From a virus: a DNA stretch of 64,000 bases. The stretch is taken from positions 1-64,000 of the IMG/VR virus record IMGVR_UViG_3300020469_000002; one strand, 5' to 3'. The notes beneath the pieces were generated by a model. That model saw only the letters and a program-made list of their open reading frames with translations. It ran no database searches and was not told where the DNA came from. Position numbers and translations under genes: made by a program. Below are positions 15,076-22,781 of this stretch, piece after piece. The first letter of the stretch is position 1. Each line of letters opens with the position of its first letter.

Positions 15076-17568
15076 ATGATACTGTCATCTTCGGACGCCC
15101 AGCCAGCAGGCGCAGAACTCGAAATCACGGGAGCGCCAAAAATGCACGTCCGCATCGATCTTCCATCTTGTAGTGGCGAGTCTACACAGCTTCATCTTCG
15201 TCAGATTGAATCTGTAGAAGAAAACAAGCGTCGATGGTCCGCCCGTTGTCGAATCCCGATGGCTGGCGTGCTCTCGGTTCGAGATTTGAGCGTTCGAAAC
15301 GATGCTTCGGTTGTCTCTGCGGACGCACAATGCGAAGACCGCGCATACCACGACGACGACGAAGAAAAGAAGAAGCGTTCCGACGAAATGGTCCTCGAAG
15401 GGATCGCAAGCTCGTCCTCGACGGACTGGCACGGAACCTCGATGTCTTTGTCTGCTTTGCAGCGTATGGCAGATCAGTTTCGATCTGGAGTGCCCTACGT
15501 CGCGACGCATCATGATGCAGAGTGGATGCACATGCTCGGGCGCACGTTCGACGCAGAGGTCGTCTCCAGTCAGGCTGCGCGAGCAGCATACGGAGAGGAT
15601 GTCGGATACGAGCTGAAGGTTCGAACGACTCTGTTCATGGACGACGAGCGTTCGAAGAAGCTTCTGCGACACTTGCAGCGTGGTGTTCCTGTTGGTTGGA
15701 GCATCGGTGGCTGGTTCACGGAAATGGAAATCGTGACCAACGATCAGGACGAAGTGGAAGCGATGATTGTTCGAGAGGTTGAGCTTGATCACCTCGCGAC
15801 AACTCGCACTCCATCAAACCCAGACTCTTTCGTTGCGAGCATCGTGGGTGATACCGGGGAAGCACTGCGCGCAGCACTTACTGGGGATGAGGTCAGTCGC
15901 AGTGCGTCTCCGGATTCCTCTAAGGTTTGGCGAGCCACAAGAGCATCAGGTCAAGTGCATGTTTCACTTCTCGATTCGGAGACTGGCAAGATGGATTCAG
16001 AAACCGATGATCGTGCGACTGTGGGAATCGAAGCGCCAGAAGGTCATCACTGGATGGACTATGAAGACGGTCCAGTCTTGATGCCTGGAGAAGACACCGA
16101 TCATGAGGGCGCAACCGACGTTTATGAGTTCGAGGTGGTCGAAAAGCATGATCCTGAACGCATGAATGAAGACACCGAGTATAGGTCGGATGATTGCGCG
16201 GAGACTCGTGAAGCGTCTGATTTTCAAGATCTGCCGGTAGCTGATGCTGGTACTCAGTGGGACTGGAGTACGGATGTCGCAAACGAGATTCTGTACTCGG
16301 AAGATCACAGCGAAGAAGATCCAAACTGGGTGATGTTCAAGAAGGCTCACTTGTGGGTTGACCCCGACAAAGATGAAACGCGCGAAGGCTACAAGCTGCC
16401 AATCGCGATGATGATGGACGGTGAGCTTAAAGTCGTTCCGCGTGCAGTCATCGCAGCGGTCGCGGCACTGAATGGTGCTCGTGGCGGTGTCGATATTCCA
16501 GAGTCAGACCGAAAAGAGGTCTACGACTTGATCGTCAAATACTACGCATCGTGGGGCGACGACGATCCTCCAGATTTGATGGCATACGACGACATGGAGT
16601 CAGAGAAGCGGTCAGTCATGAGCTACCACTCTCTCCCTCTCGAAGAGTCAGCGTCGCTGAACTGGGGTCGCGCAGCAGCCGACGAGGTTCTTGGCGCAGA
16701 ACAAGACTGGCAGCGATTCCAGCTTGCACATCTCGTCTACGACGCGTCTCGTCCAAACGAGCGAGAATCATACAAATACCCATTTGCCCGCATGTTCGAT
16801 GGCGAGCTTCGCGCAGTGTTGGAGACGATTCGATCGCTTCTCGACGCACTGAACGCAGGAGAGCTGGAGCTTGGTGAACCAGACCGAGCGAAAGCCCTCG
16901 AACATCTATCGCAGTATACAAGCGGCATCGACGATGCCGAACTGTATCGTGAGTCCCTTGACAGTCGATCTCGACTGTGTTCCAGTGCCAATGAAGGGAT
17001 CGACGCTCGACGAAGCGCAACCCCGGCACAATCCACAACACCCCATGCCGAGGATGCAGCCATGTCCGACACCCCTGTCGAACTCCCTGTTGCAGCGCCC
17101 GAAGCGTCGCAGAGCGATCGTCTCGACCGGATCGAGACCTTGCTGCTGCGCACGGTTGAGGCGATTAGCAACCCCACCGCAAGCGTCGAATCGACGCCCG
17201 AACCCCAGCCTGCCGTCGAGCAGATCGATCCCGAGGTTACCGAGCTTCGCTCTCGCCTCGCTGCCGCTGAGCAGAAAATCGTTCAACTCGCACAGCAGCC
17301 GCAGCGTCGCGGTCGTCCCCACGTCGCTCATGCCGTGCTTGGTGCTCCCAGCACTGCCTTCGACGGCTTTGTTCGTAGTGCTGAAAAGCATCTTCCGAGC
17401 AACAGTGCCCTCGTCGCTGTTTGCCGCGAGCAGGCTCCGCGTCGCTCCGCAGAGCGCGATGCTCTCCCCACTCGCCAGTCTCTCGAAGCTGATCTTCGTG
17501 CAGTCCTGCACGCAGCGATGGCAGACGGTGTGATCACCAACCCCGACGCTCGCGCCGCTTGGCGCTAA
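15076..17568 (+). CDS. Prohead protease with duplicated HLW domains and C-terminal scaffold
   Basis: An 830-aa protein. Residues about 100-260 are an HK97-type prohead protease: LEGIASSSSTDWHGTSMS, ATHHDAEWMHMLGR (His candidate), then VPVGWSIGGWF (Ser candidate) and EVELDHLATTRTPSNPDS. Two copies of the HLW domain follow, near 395-505 (HLW 425-427) and 525-625 (HLVY 552-555); a third copy lies in the portal fusion. The last 170 residues contain a coiled-coil-like stretch (EVTELRSRLAAAEQKIVQLA) and fit a scaffold. It directly precedes the capsid gene, so one protein supplies both scaffold and maturation protease. Confidence 0.8.
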   Translation: MILSSSDAQPAGAELEITGAPKMHVRIDLPSCSGESTQLHLRQIESVEENKRRWSARCRIPMAGVLSVRDLSVRNDASVVSADAQCEDRAYHDDDEEKKKRSDEMVLEGIASSSSTDWHGTSMSLSALQRMADQFRSGVPYVATHHDAEWMHMLGRTFDAEVVSSQAARAAYGEDVGYELKVRTTLFMDDERSKKLLRHLQRGVPVGWSIGGWFTEMEIVTNDQDEVEAMIVREVELDHLATTRTPSNPDSFVASIVGDTGEALRAALTGDEVSRSASPDSSKVWRATRASGQVHVSLLDSETGKMDSETDDRATVGIEAPEGHHWMDYEDGPVLMPGEDTDHEGATDVYEFEVVEKHDPERMNEDTEYRSDDCAETREASDFQDLPVADAGTQWDWSTDVANEILYSEDHSEEDPNWVMFKKAHLWVDPDKDETREGYKLPIAMMMDGELKVVPRAVIAAVAALNGARGGVDIPESDRKEVYDLIVKYYASWGDDDPPDLMAYDDMESEKRSVMSYHSLPLEESASLNWGRAAADEVLGAEQDWQRFQLAHLVYDASRPNERESYKYPFARMFDGELRAVLETIRSLLDALNAGELELGEPDRAKALEHLSQYTSGIDDAELYRESLDSRSRLCSSANEGIDARRSATPAQSTTPHAEDAAMSDTPVELPVAAPEASQSDRLDRIETLLLRTVEAISNPTASVESTPEPQPAVEQIDPEVTELRSRLAAAEQKIVQLAQQPQRRGRPHVAHAVLGAPSTAFDGFVRSAEKHLPSNSALVAVCREQAPRRSAERDALPTRQSLEADLRAVLHAAMADGVITNPDARAAWR
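17062..17568 (+). other. Possible nested scaffold product (in-frame start)
   Basis: The in-frame ATG at 17062 (MSDTPVELPVAAPEA) has GAGG about nine bases upstream and would give a 168-aa protein comprising only the scaffold-like coiled-coil region. Nested scaffold genes inside protease genes are known, for example lambda Nu3 within C. The sequence here shows a possible start, not proof of use. Confidence 0.4.
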
Positions 17569-17579
17569 GGAGACCTACG

Positions 17580-18575
17580 ATGGCAAACCCAACTTGGGCA
17601 GCACTCGACGGACAGCGACGCGAGGCGTTTCAGCGTGCAGTCAACGTGTCGAACGCTGGTTCGTACCTGATCCAGAACTACACAAACCGCATCATCGAGC
17701 AGCTTTCGGTTCGCGAGTTTGGTGCTCTCGGAACTATGGACCGCCGACCCGGTCAGGGCTCGCAGGCCATGGTCAACCGACGCACCGGCGCGACGATGAA
17801 CGCAGCGAACGTGTGGGTGTCGGACACTGTGGCTCTTACTGAGTCCACTGGTTCCTACGATCAGGCGACCTTCACCTACATGACTCTCGCCACTCGTGGC
17901 AAGGTCACTCGGAAGATGCGCGCTCGCGGTCGTTCGTACCTCGACATTCTCGCGGACGAAATGACCCACAAGCTCGACGACTTCAACAACTCGCTGGAAA
18001 GCGCGATCTTCACTGGCGACTCGGGTGCCATCTCGACTCAGATGGACGGTCTGCTCACGCAGATCAACGCCGTCTCGACTCAGGTGATCGCGAACACCAA
18101 CGCAACTGTTGGCGACTCGCTCACCTTGTCGAAGCTCGATGAAGCAATCGACGCTGTTCGTGGAGCAGGCAATCGTTCAGATCTTGCGATCTACGCATCG
18201 TTCCTCGGCGCCCGCAAGCTGAACGCTGCACTTCAGGCTGATCAGCAGTTCTCCAACATGGTTGAAGTGGCTGCTGGCTTCCGCGTGCGGACCTACGATG
18301 GCATCCCGATCATCGTTTCGACTGGTCTCGGTGACGACCTCGGTTGGAGCGGTAGCGCGCTGGACAAGCTCGCTGGCGAGACCACCGAGCCGACCACTTC
18401 GCTCGTGATCGTCAACAAGCGCCACGCATGGCTGGAGGAGCTTACGCCCACCACCATGATGCCGCTTGCTCGCGACGACAGCCAGTTCGAGCAGTTCGAC
18501 ATCTTCTGGGATGGCGCTTGCGTGCTGGGCAACACCAGCGGTGCAGCAATCCTTGGCGGAATCTCGATCTCCTGA
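17580..18575 (+). CDS. Major capsid protein (HK97 fold)
   Basis: A 331-aa protein with AAGGAG before ATG 17580 (MANPTWAALDG). It follows the protease/scaffold gene and precedes a terminator. Features fit HK97-like shells: N-terminal helices, an extended segment (SDTVALTESTGSYDQATFTYMTLATRGKVTRKM), the long helix EMTHKLDDFNNSLESAIFTG, and the P-domain segment TYDGIPIIVS. No Lys-Asn crosslink can be inferred. Codon choice differs from its neighbours: Arg is mostly CGC/CGT rather than CGA, as expected for the most highly expressed gene. Confidence 0.88.
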   Translation: MANPTWAALDGQRREAFQRAVNVSNAGSYLIQNYTNRIIEQLSVREFGALGTMDRRPGQGSQAMVNRRTGATMNAANVWVSDTVALTESTGSYDQATFTYMTLATRGKVTRKMRARGRSYLDILADEMTHKLDDFNNSLESAIFTGDSGAISTQMDGLLTQINAVSTQVIANTNATVGDSLTLSKLDEAIDAVRGAGNRSDLAIYASFLGARKLNAALQADQQFSNMVEVAAGFRVRTYDGIPIIVSTGLGDDLGWSGSALDKLAGETTEPTTSLVIVNKRHAWLEELTPTTMMPLARDDSQFEQFDIFWDGACVLGNTSGAAILGGISIS

Positions 18576-18606
18576 TCGTCTCGCGCACACTGCGCGGTCG
18601 TTCTTT

Positions 18607-18635
18607 ACGCGCCGACGGCATGTTCGTCGGCGCGT
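18607..18635 (+). terminator. Hairpin terminator after the capsid gene
   Basis: A perfect 11-bp inverted repeat: ACGCGCCGACG (18607-18617), loop GCATGTT, CGTCGGCGCGT (18625-18635), followed by a short TTGTG. The U tract is weak, so partial read-through into the connector genes is likely. That would give more capsid message than downstream message. Confidence 0.7.
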
Positions 18636-18689
18636 TTGTGCGTCTGGACTAAAAAGATTTCCGATGATACAGTTCGCATCGGAGGTCAG

Positions 18690-19163
18690 ATGGGTATCCA
18701 GACCGAGGTTCCTGAGCGTGGCACTTACGAGCACGTTTTGATTCGCAAGGATCGCGACGCAAGTGTCGAGCGCGGTGTTCCCATGCGGTTCGTTTGCTAC
18801 GGCGAAAACACCGTATCTCGCAGCGTAGAGTGGCAAGGGAATCGTGTACACACGATTTTTCTTCGAGACCATGTTTCTGCGAAACGCGCATGGCGAAAAG
18901 GGTGGATCGACATCACTGATCCATGGTTTGCGATGCTCGACGATCAGATCTGTGAGCCGACGAGCATTCCACAGCAGGCAATCTTTGAGGCTCTTGACGA
19001 CAAAGAGTGGAAGTCGAAAGCTGAGATCGTGAAGCAGGCTCAGATCAAGGACAGTGAGTGGCGAACAGCCATTCGCACTCTGATCGAAAAAGATCTTGTG
19101 AAGGTCACGGGTGCGACGAATCGAAGCTACCGATACCGTAGAACGGATGTGATCGATGGCTGA
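18690..19163 (+). CDS. Head-region protein with C-terminal winged-helix motif (157 aa)
   Basis: GGAGG at 18681 fixes ATG 18690. The N-terminal half is beta-rich (YEHVLIRKDRDASVERGVPMRFVCYG). The C-terminal 60 residues read as a winged helix: AIFEALDDKEWKSKAEIVKQAQI, EWRTAIRTLIEKDLVKVTG, YRYRRT. Position after the capsid gene suggests a head-completion or capsid-associated protein, but the helix motif would also allow DNA binding. It overlaps the connector gene by 8 nt. Confidence 0.55.
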   Translation: MGIQTEVPERGTYEHVLIRKDRDASVERGVPMRFVCYGENTVSRSVEWQGNRVHTIFLRDHVSAKRAWRKGWIDITDPWFAMLDDQICEPTSIPQQAIFEALDDKEWKSKAEIVKQAQIKDSEWRTAIRTLIEKDLVKVTGATNRSYRYRRTDVIDG

Positions 19164-19728
19164 TCTCACGACGCAAGCGAAGTGCAAGCGAGCACTTGGA
19201 ATCCCATCTGCTCTGACCATGCACGACGACTATCTGGACACTCTGATTGAAGTCGCAGACGCACAGGTCGTCGGGTACTGCGGCGTGGCTGGATTCACTT
19301 CGAGCACCGTCACTGCGGAAGCATACGACATCGAAATGACCTCTCAATCAGAGGTTGTTCTTCGGAACTTCCCCGTTTCTGCTGTTTCTGCTGTAGTTTC
19401 CGCGGGGACGACTCTGAACGAAAACGCATGGTATTTCGACAGCAATACGGGAACGATTCGTCTGGTCTCGTTGGGTGGCTTCTTTCCGCAGGGAAATCAA
19501 ACAGTCAAAGTGTCTTACACATACGGCTTTTCTACAATCCCCAGCGACCTCTCACACGCTGCAACGATTGTGGTGTGTGGACTATTCAACCGCACGAGAC
19601 ATGCTGGTCTCGCGACGGAAGCTGCTGCTGGATACCGATACAGAGTTGAAGATCAAGGGATTCCAAGAGCAGCAGAGGCGATTCTGTCTCGATACAGACG
19701 ACTCATTCCACGAGGGAGTCAACCATGA
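19156..19728 (+). CDS. Head-tail connector protein (gp6-like)
   Basis: A 190-aa protein. The N-terminus (LTTQAKCKRALGIPS...DDYLDTLIEVADAQVVGYCG) has the helical pattern of HK97 gp6/gp15-like connectors: short helix, 'LGI' turn, then a helix that packs on the portal. The middle is beta (RNFPVSAVSAVVSAG, YFDSNTGTIRL, QTVKVSYTYGFSTIPSDL), and the C-terminus has the conserved helix leading to basic residues. It probably forms the ring under the portal that closes the filled head. Confidence 0.75.
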   Translation: MADLTTQAKCKRALGIPSALTMHDDYLDTLIEVADAQVVGYCGVAGFTSSTVTAEAYDIEMTSQSEVVLRNFPVSAVSAVVSAGTTLNENAWYFDSNTGTIRLVSLGGFFPQGNQTVKVSYTYGFSTIPSDLSHAATIVVCGLFNRTRHAGLATEAAAGYRYRVEDQGIPRAAEAILSRYRRLIPRGSQP

Positions 19729-20090
19729 TGTACGAACGCTTCGTAGCCAGCGGCGATCCTACTGGCACTACAATGAAAGTTCGACTCCCTGAACGATACG
19801 CAAAAGCAAATCGTGATGGAGATCGATGGATCGTTCAAGCTCTCAATGCCGGCGAAGCAAGTCGATTGAAGCGAGAAGACTGGCGAGTCATGATCGCGGT
19901 CGCAGAACCCGCTGAAACCATTCCCTCCTTCGACGTTCTTCTAAGTACGGTCTCTGCTCTGGAGACAGCACTCGCGTCTGGAATCTTCGACGCGTTTTTG
20001 CACGAGCTTCGTGAGGAAGAGACATTCAACAAGAACCGAAGAACTGCACTCGCAGCGATCGATGAACGAATCGAAACGGTTGATGGTTGA
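19725..20090 (+). CDS. Hypothetical head-completion-region protein (121 aa)
   Basis: ATGA overlap with the connector gene. Begins MMYERFVASGDPTGTTMKVRLPERY, then a small beta domain and a C-terminal helical stretch (LETALASGIFDAFLHELREEETFN). Position suggests a stopper or neck component, though the family is not recognised. Its stop shares a base with the RmlB start. Confidence 0.5.
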   Translation: MMYERFVASGDPTGTTMKVRLPERYAKANRDGDRWIVQALNAGEASRLKREDWRVMIAVAEPAETIPSFDVLLSTVSALETALASGIFDAFLHELREEETFNKNRRTALAAIDERIETVDG

Positions 20091-21085
20091 TGCGCGCTCT
20101 GATTACAGGCGGCGCGGGCTTCATCGGAACGAGACTCGTGACATGGCTGCACGATCGCGCCGACGAGATCTTCGTATACGACTCTCGTGAGAAGCCTGCG
20201 ACTGGCTGGGGTACGTGCGTGAATCTTCTCGGTCATGATCGTGTGCTTCTTGGCCATGTTCAAGACATGCAGAGAATGTCTGACTTGGTTCAGCGAATCA
20301 GGCCCGACGTGGTTCTTCATCTTGCCGCTCAGTCGCACGTCGATGCTTCGATTAAGTCACCAACAGAAACGATTGAGGCGAATGTACTTGGAACTCACGT
20401 CGTTGCGATGGTTTGTGCAAGATGGAAAGTGCCTCTCGTGTACTGCTCGACGGACGAGGTGTACGGCGACGCTCTCGGGTGTGAAAGAGCATCGCGCGAA
20501 TATGACCCGCTCGAACCTTCCAGCCCCTACAGTGCGTCCAAAGCGTCAGGTGAGTTGTTGGTTCGTGCGATCTCGAGAACTTTTGGACTCGACTTCGCAA
20601 TCACACGAGGAACGAACGCGTTTGGTCCCGGTCAGTATCCCGAGAAGCTGATTCCTATCGCTTGCCGAATGCTGCATAGCGGAGAGCGAGTGCAGCTTCA
20701 TGGCGGCGGTTTTCAGATTCGACAATGGGTACACGTTGACGAGTTCGCAGAGTGTCTCGCGCTCGTGGCGCAGCGACTCGTCGAGAGAGATGAAGACGTG
20801 ATCGGGCAGACGTTCAATATCGCAGGACCCGAACGAATCAGTGTGATTGGACTTGTAGAAATGCTCGCGAAGCGAATGGGTGTGTCAGTCGATGACGCCC
20901 ACGAAGCTACTGCCGATCGGCCGGGTGGAGATGCAGAGTACTATGTTGATGGATCTCGGGCACGAGACGTTCTCGGTTTCCAAGCTAAACGAGTAATCAC
21001 GCACGATAACGAGCTTGAACTCTTGATTTCCGAATACGCATCTGTCGGATGCTTTCACGCGACAGTGTATGGAGGTGCAGCATGA
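20090..21085 (+). CDS. RmlB-type dTDP-glucose 4,6-dehydratase (SDR)
   Basis: A 331-aa NAD-dependent extended SDR. Rossmann motif GGAGFIG at 7-13; catalytic STDEVYG at 120-126 with the Asp-Glu pair typical of 4,6-dehydratases; YSASK at 147-151; and GPGQYPEKLIPI, the RmlB-type substrate loop. The known family reaction is dTDP-glucose to dTDP-4-keto-6-deoxyglucose, the first committed step to rhamnose and other 6-deoxy sugars. A related NDP-sugar substrate is possible. ATG 20090 is preferred to an upstream TTG. It lies among structural genes, so it should be expressed late. RmlC-like and RmlD-like genes are at 54982 and 60287. Confidence 0.85.
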   Translation: MRALITGGAGFIGTRLVTWLHDRADEIFVYDSREKPATGWGTCVNLLGHDRVLLGHVQDMQRMSDLVQRIRPDVVLHLAAQSHVDASIKSPTETIEANVLGTHVVAMVCARWKVPLVYCSTDEVYGDALGCERASREYDPLEPSSPYSASKASGELLVRAISRTFGLDFAITRGTNAFGPGQYPEKLIPIACRMLHSGERVQLHGGGFQIRQWVHVDEFAECLALVAQRLVERDEDVIGQTFNIAGPERISVIGLVEMLAKRMGVSVDDAHEATADRPGGDAEYYVDGSRARDVLGFQAKRVITHDNELELLISEYASVGCFHATVYGGAA

Positions 21086-21615
21086 GAAACGGTATCAGCG
21101 GTGTCGGGGTGGTGCTCGAAGCCTCAAATCTTCAGCCTTCTGATTGGAGCGCGATGCACAGGCTTGATGCTGTGATTTCTGCTCCCTTCCCTGCTCGCTA
21201 CGATCAGGACATCTTCTGCTTGGTGTTTCAGTCCGAAGATGATGCAGAGGACGCAGATACCATTCGAACTGCTGATGCATTACGAATCGTCTTCATCGGC
21301 AAGCCGGGAAAGAAAACACTCGCTGCGTTGATCGCGCGACACGAACCATCTGGTCTCGTGAAAGCGTTTGTGGTTGATACGACGGTTTTCTGTTTTCGTG
21401 TGTACTGGAAAGATTGGCAGCCGCCTTTGATTGAGAAGTCTCCTAACTTTGAGACCCGAGCGATGAAGTGCGTGACAGAGACACACGCTCAGAAACGCTC
21501 TCAGAAGCGCGCTCAGTCTTCGCGAGCGAAGAAGACGCGCAACGTGTCAGACAACAGCACGACAAGCAGCACAGACGCAGACAGACGCGCTACCGATGCT
21601 GCTGGGGATGAATAG
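21082..21615 (+). CDS. Hypothetical protein in the sugar module (177 aa)
   Basis: ATGA-type overlap with the RmlB gene, GGAGG upstream. Residues 1-130 form a compact domain (VGVVLEASNLQPSDWSAM, DIFCLVFQSEDDAED, KAFVVDTTVFCFRVYWKDW); the last 45 residues are a Ser/Arg/Lys-rich disordered tail (KRSQKRAQSSRAKKTRN). I do not recognise it. The context between RmlB and a methyltransferase suggests a role in sugar decoration, or a structural gene interrupted by the module. Confidence 0.5.
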   Translation: MRNGISGVGVVLEASNLQPSDWSAMHRLDAVISAPFPARYDQDIFCLVFQSEDDAEDADTIRTADALRIVFIGKPGKKTLAALIARHEPSGLVKAFVVDTTVFCFRVYWKDWQPPLIEKSPNFETRAMKCVTETHAQKRSQKRAQSSRAKKTRNVSDNSTTSSTDADRRATDAAGDE

Positions 21616-22125
21616 ATGCACGCTTCGATTTGCGCATGGGTCACACAGCTTCGACGAAAGTACCCGAAGCACTTTGATGTCGGCTGTAGAGTGCTCGAAT
21701 ACGGATCACGAGATGTGAACGGAAGCGTTCGACCATATTTCATGGCTCCGAAAGAGTACGTCGGGATCGACTGCTACGCTGGCCCGTGCGTTGACGTGGT
21801 TGGGGTTGCTCACGAGTATGAGCCGAAAAAGGCGAACTTCGATGTCGTGATCACGACGGAAATGCTGGAGCACGACCCGCACTGGAAGCTCACGCTGGAA
21901 CATGCTGCGCGTATGCTTCGATCTGGTGGTCTTCTGATCTTGACCTGCGCGGCACCCAAGCGACCCCCACACAACCACTCAGACAGCCCGACTCCCGGGT
22001 ACTATGAGAACCGTACACCGGCTGAAGTAGTTGACGAGCTTTCCAAGCACTGCAAATGGAAAGAACTCGACGCATGGCTGGAGCGAGCAGACTTGGATCT
22101 GCACTGCGTAGGAATCAAGAAGTGA
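21616..22125 (+). CDS. Class I SAM-dependent methyltransferase
   Basis: A 169-aa protein abutting the previous gene. Motif I is VLEYGSRDVNG (27-37), with the strand-loop-helix of the SAM site; motif II region YVGIDCYAGPCVDVVG gives the acidic D of strand beta2; FDVVITTEMLEHDPHWKLTLEHAARMLRSGGLLILT is the standard methyltransferase-11 core. It lacks a DNA-methylase catalytic motif, so a small-molecule, sugar or glycan substrate fits better. Its place between RmlB and the glycosyltransferase supports O-methylation of a sugar. Confidence 0.8.
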   Translation: MHASICAWVTQLRRKYPKHFDVGCRVLEYGSRDVNGSVRPYFMAPKEYVGIDCYAGPCVDVVGVAHEYEPKKANFDVVITTEMLEHDPHWKLTLEHAARMLRSGGLLILTCAAPKRPPHNHSDSPTPGYYENRTPAEVVDELSKHCKWKELDAWLERADLDLHCVGIKK

Positions 22126-22748
22126 GCACCGTTACCTCGATGGCGACGAGATACTGGACCTTCTATCGAAGGACCGCGTTCGTCGTAGACAGCACGACTC
22201 TCGCCGCCACAATCGCGGTGTCGAGAAACCTTGACTCGGCTGCTCACATCGACTTGGTGGTCACACTCGATACTGGTGGAAGCATCAACGCAACGATCAC
22301 GATCGTCGGGACAGACTCAGCGGGAAGCTCTACAACAGAGGCGATTGCCTTCACGGGAGCCGGTGCGCGTTCATCTACGAAAAGATGGTCGAGCATCACA
22401 GAGTTGCAGGTCTCGGGAAGCTACACTGGGGCGACGATTAAAGCACGCGCCGCAAGTGCAGACGGAACAGCAAACCTGATTCGATACGTCGCCGCGTCGA
22501 GCAGACCAATCGCCTTTGCGTTTGCAGGAGCAGCGAAGTACCCAGCACTGAATCAGGGGTCCCACGAGCTTGATCAGGGCACAGTTTTGATTGACTATGA
22601 AGAAGTCTGGACGCCCAGAGTCGGGGACATCGCGATCGACGATCAGAACAACGAAGAGTGGGAGATTCGCGGGGTGAGACAGCAAATCTTGGGCTTCGGG
22701 GTTCGACCACACCACTACCGGCTACATGCAACGATACTGGACTCGTAA
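22122..22748 (+). CDS. Probable virion structural protein (208 aa)
   Basis: GTG start in a GTGA overlap. The sequence is rich in beta strands, Ser, Thr and Ala (TLAATIAVSRNL, HIDLVVTLDTGGSINATITIVGTD, ITELQVSGSYTGATIKARA), like phage decoration or tail proteins. The C-terminal third (RVGDIAIDDQNNEEWEIRGVR...HHYRLHATILDS) resembles head-closure proteins. The exact role is uncertain. Confidence 0.55.
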   Translation: MSTVTSMATRYWTFYRRTAFVVDSTTLAATIAVSRNLDSAAHIDLVVTLDTGGSINATITIVGTDSAGSSTTEAIAFTGAGARSSTKRWSSITELQVSGSYTGATIKARAASADGTANLIRYVAASSRPIAFAFAGAAKYPALNQGSHELDQGTVLIDYEEVWTPRVGDIAIDDQNNEEWEIRGVRQQILGFGVRPHHYRLHATILDS

Positions 22749-22781
22749 TACACACTACGCCGCAGAAACCTTGGAGGTTCA

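Noticed and set aside
15085-15792. Leftward 235-codon frame opposite the prohead protease
   Set aside because: It lies within well-supported protease sequence and has no recognisable motif.
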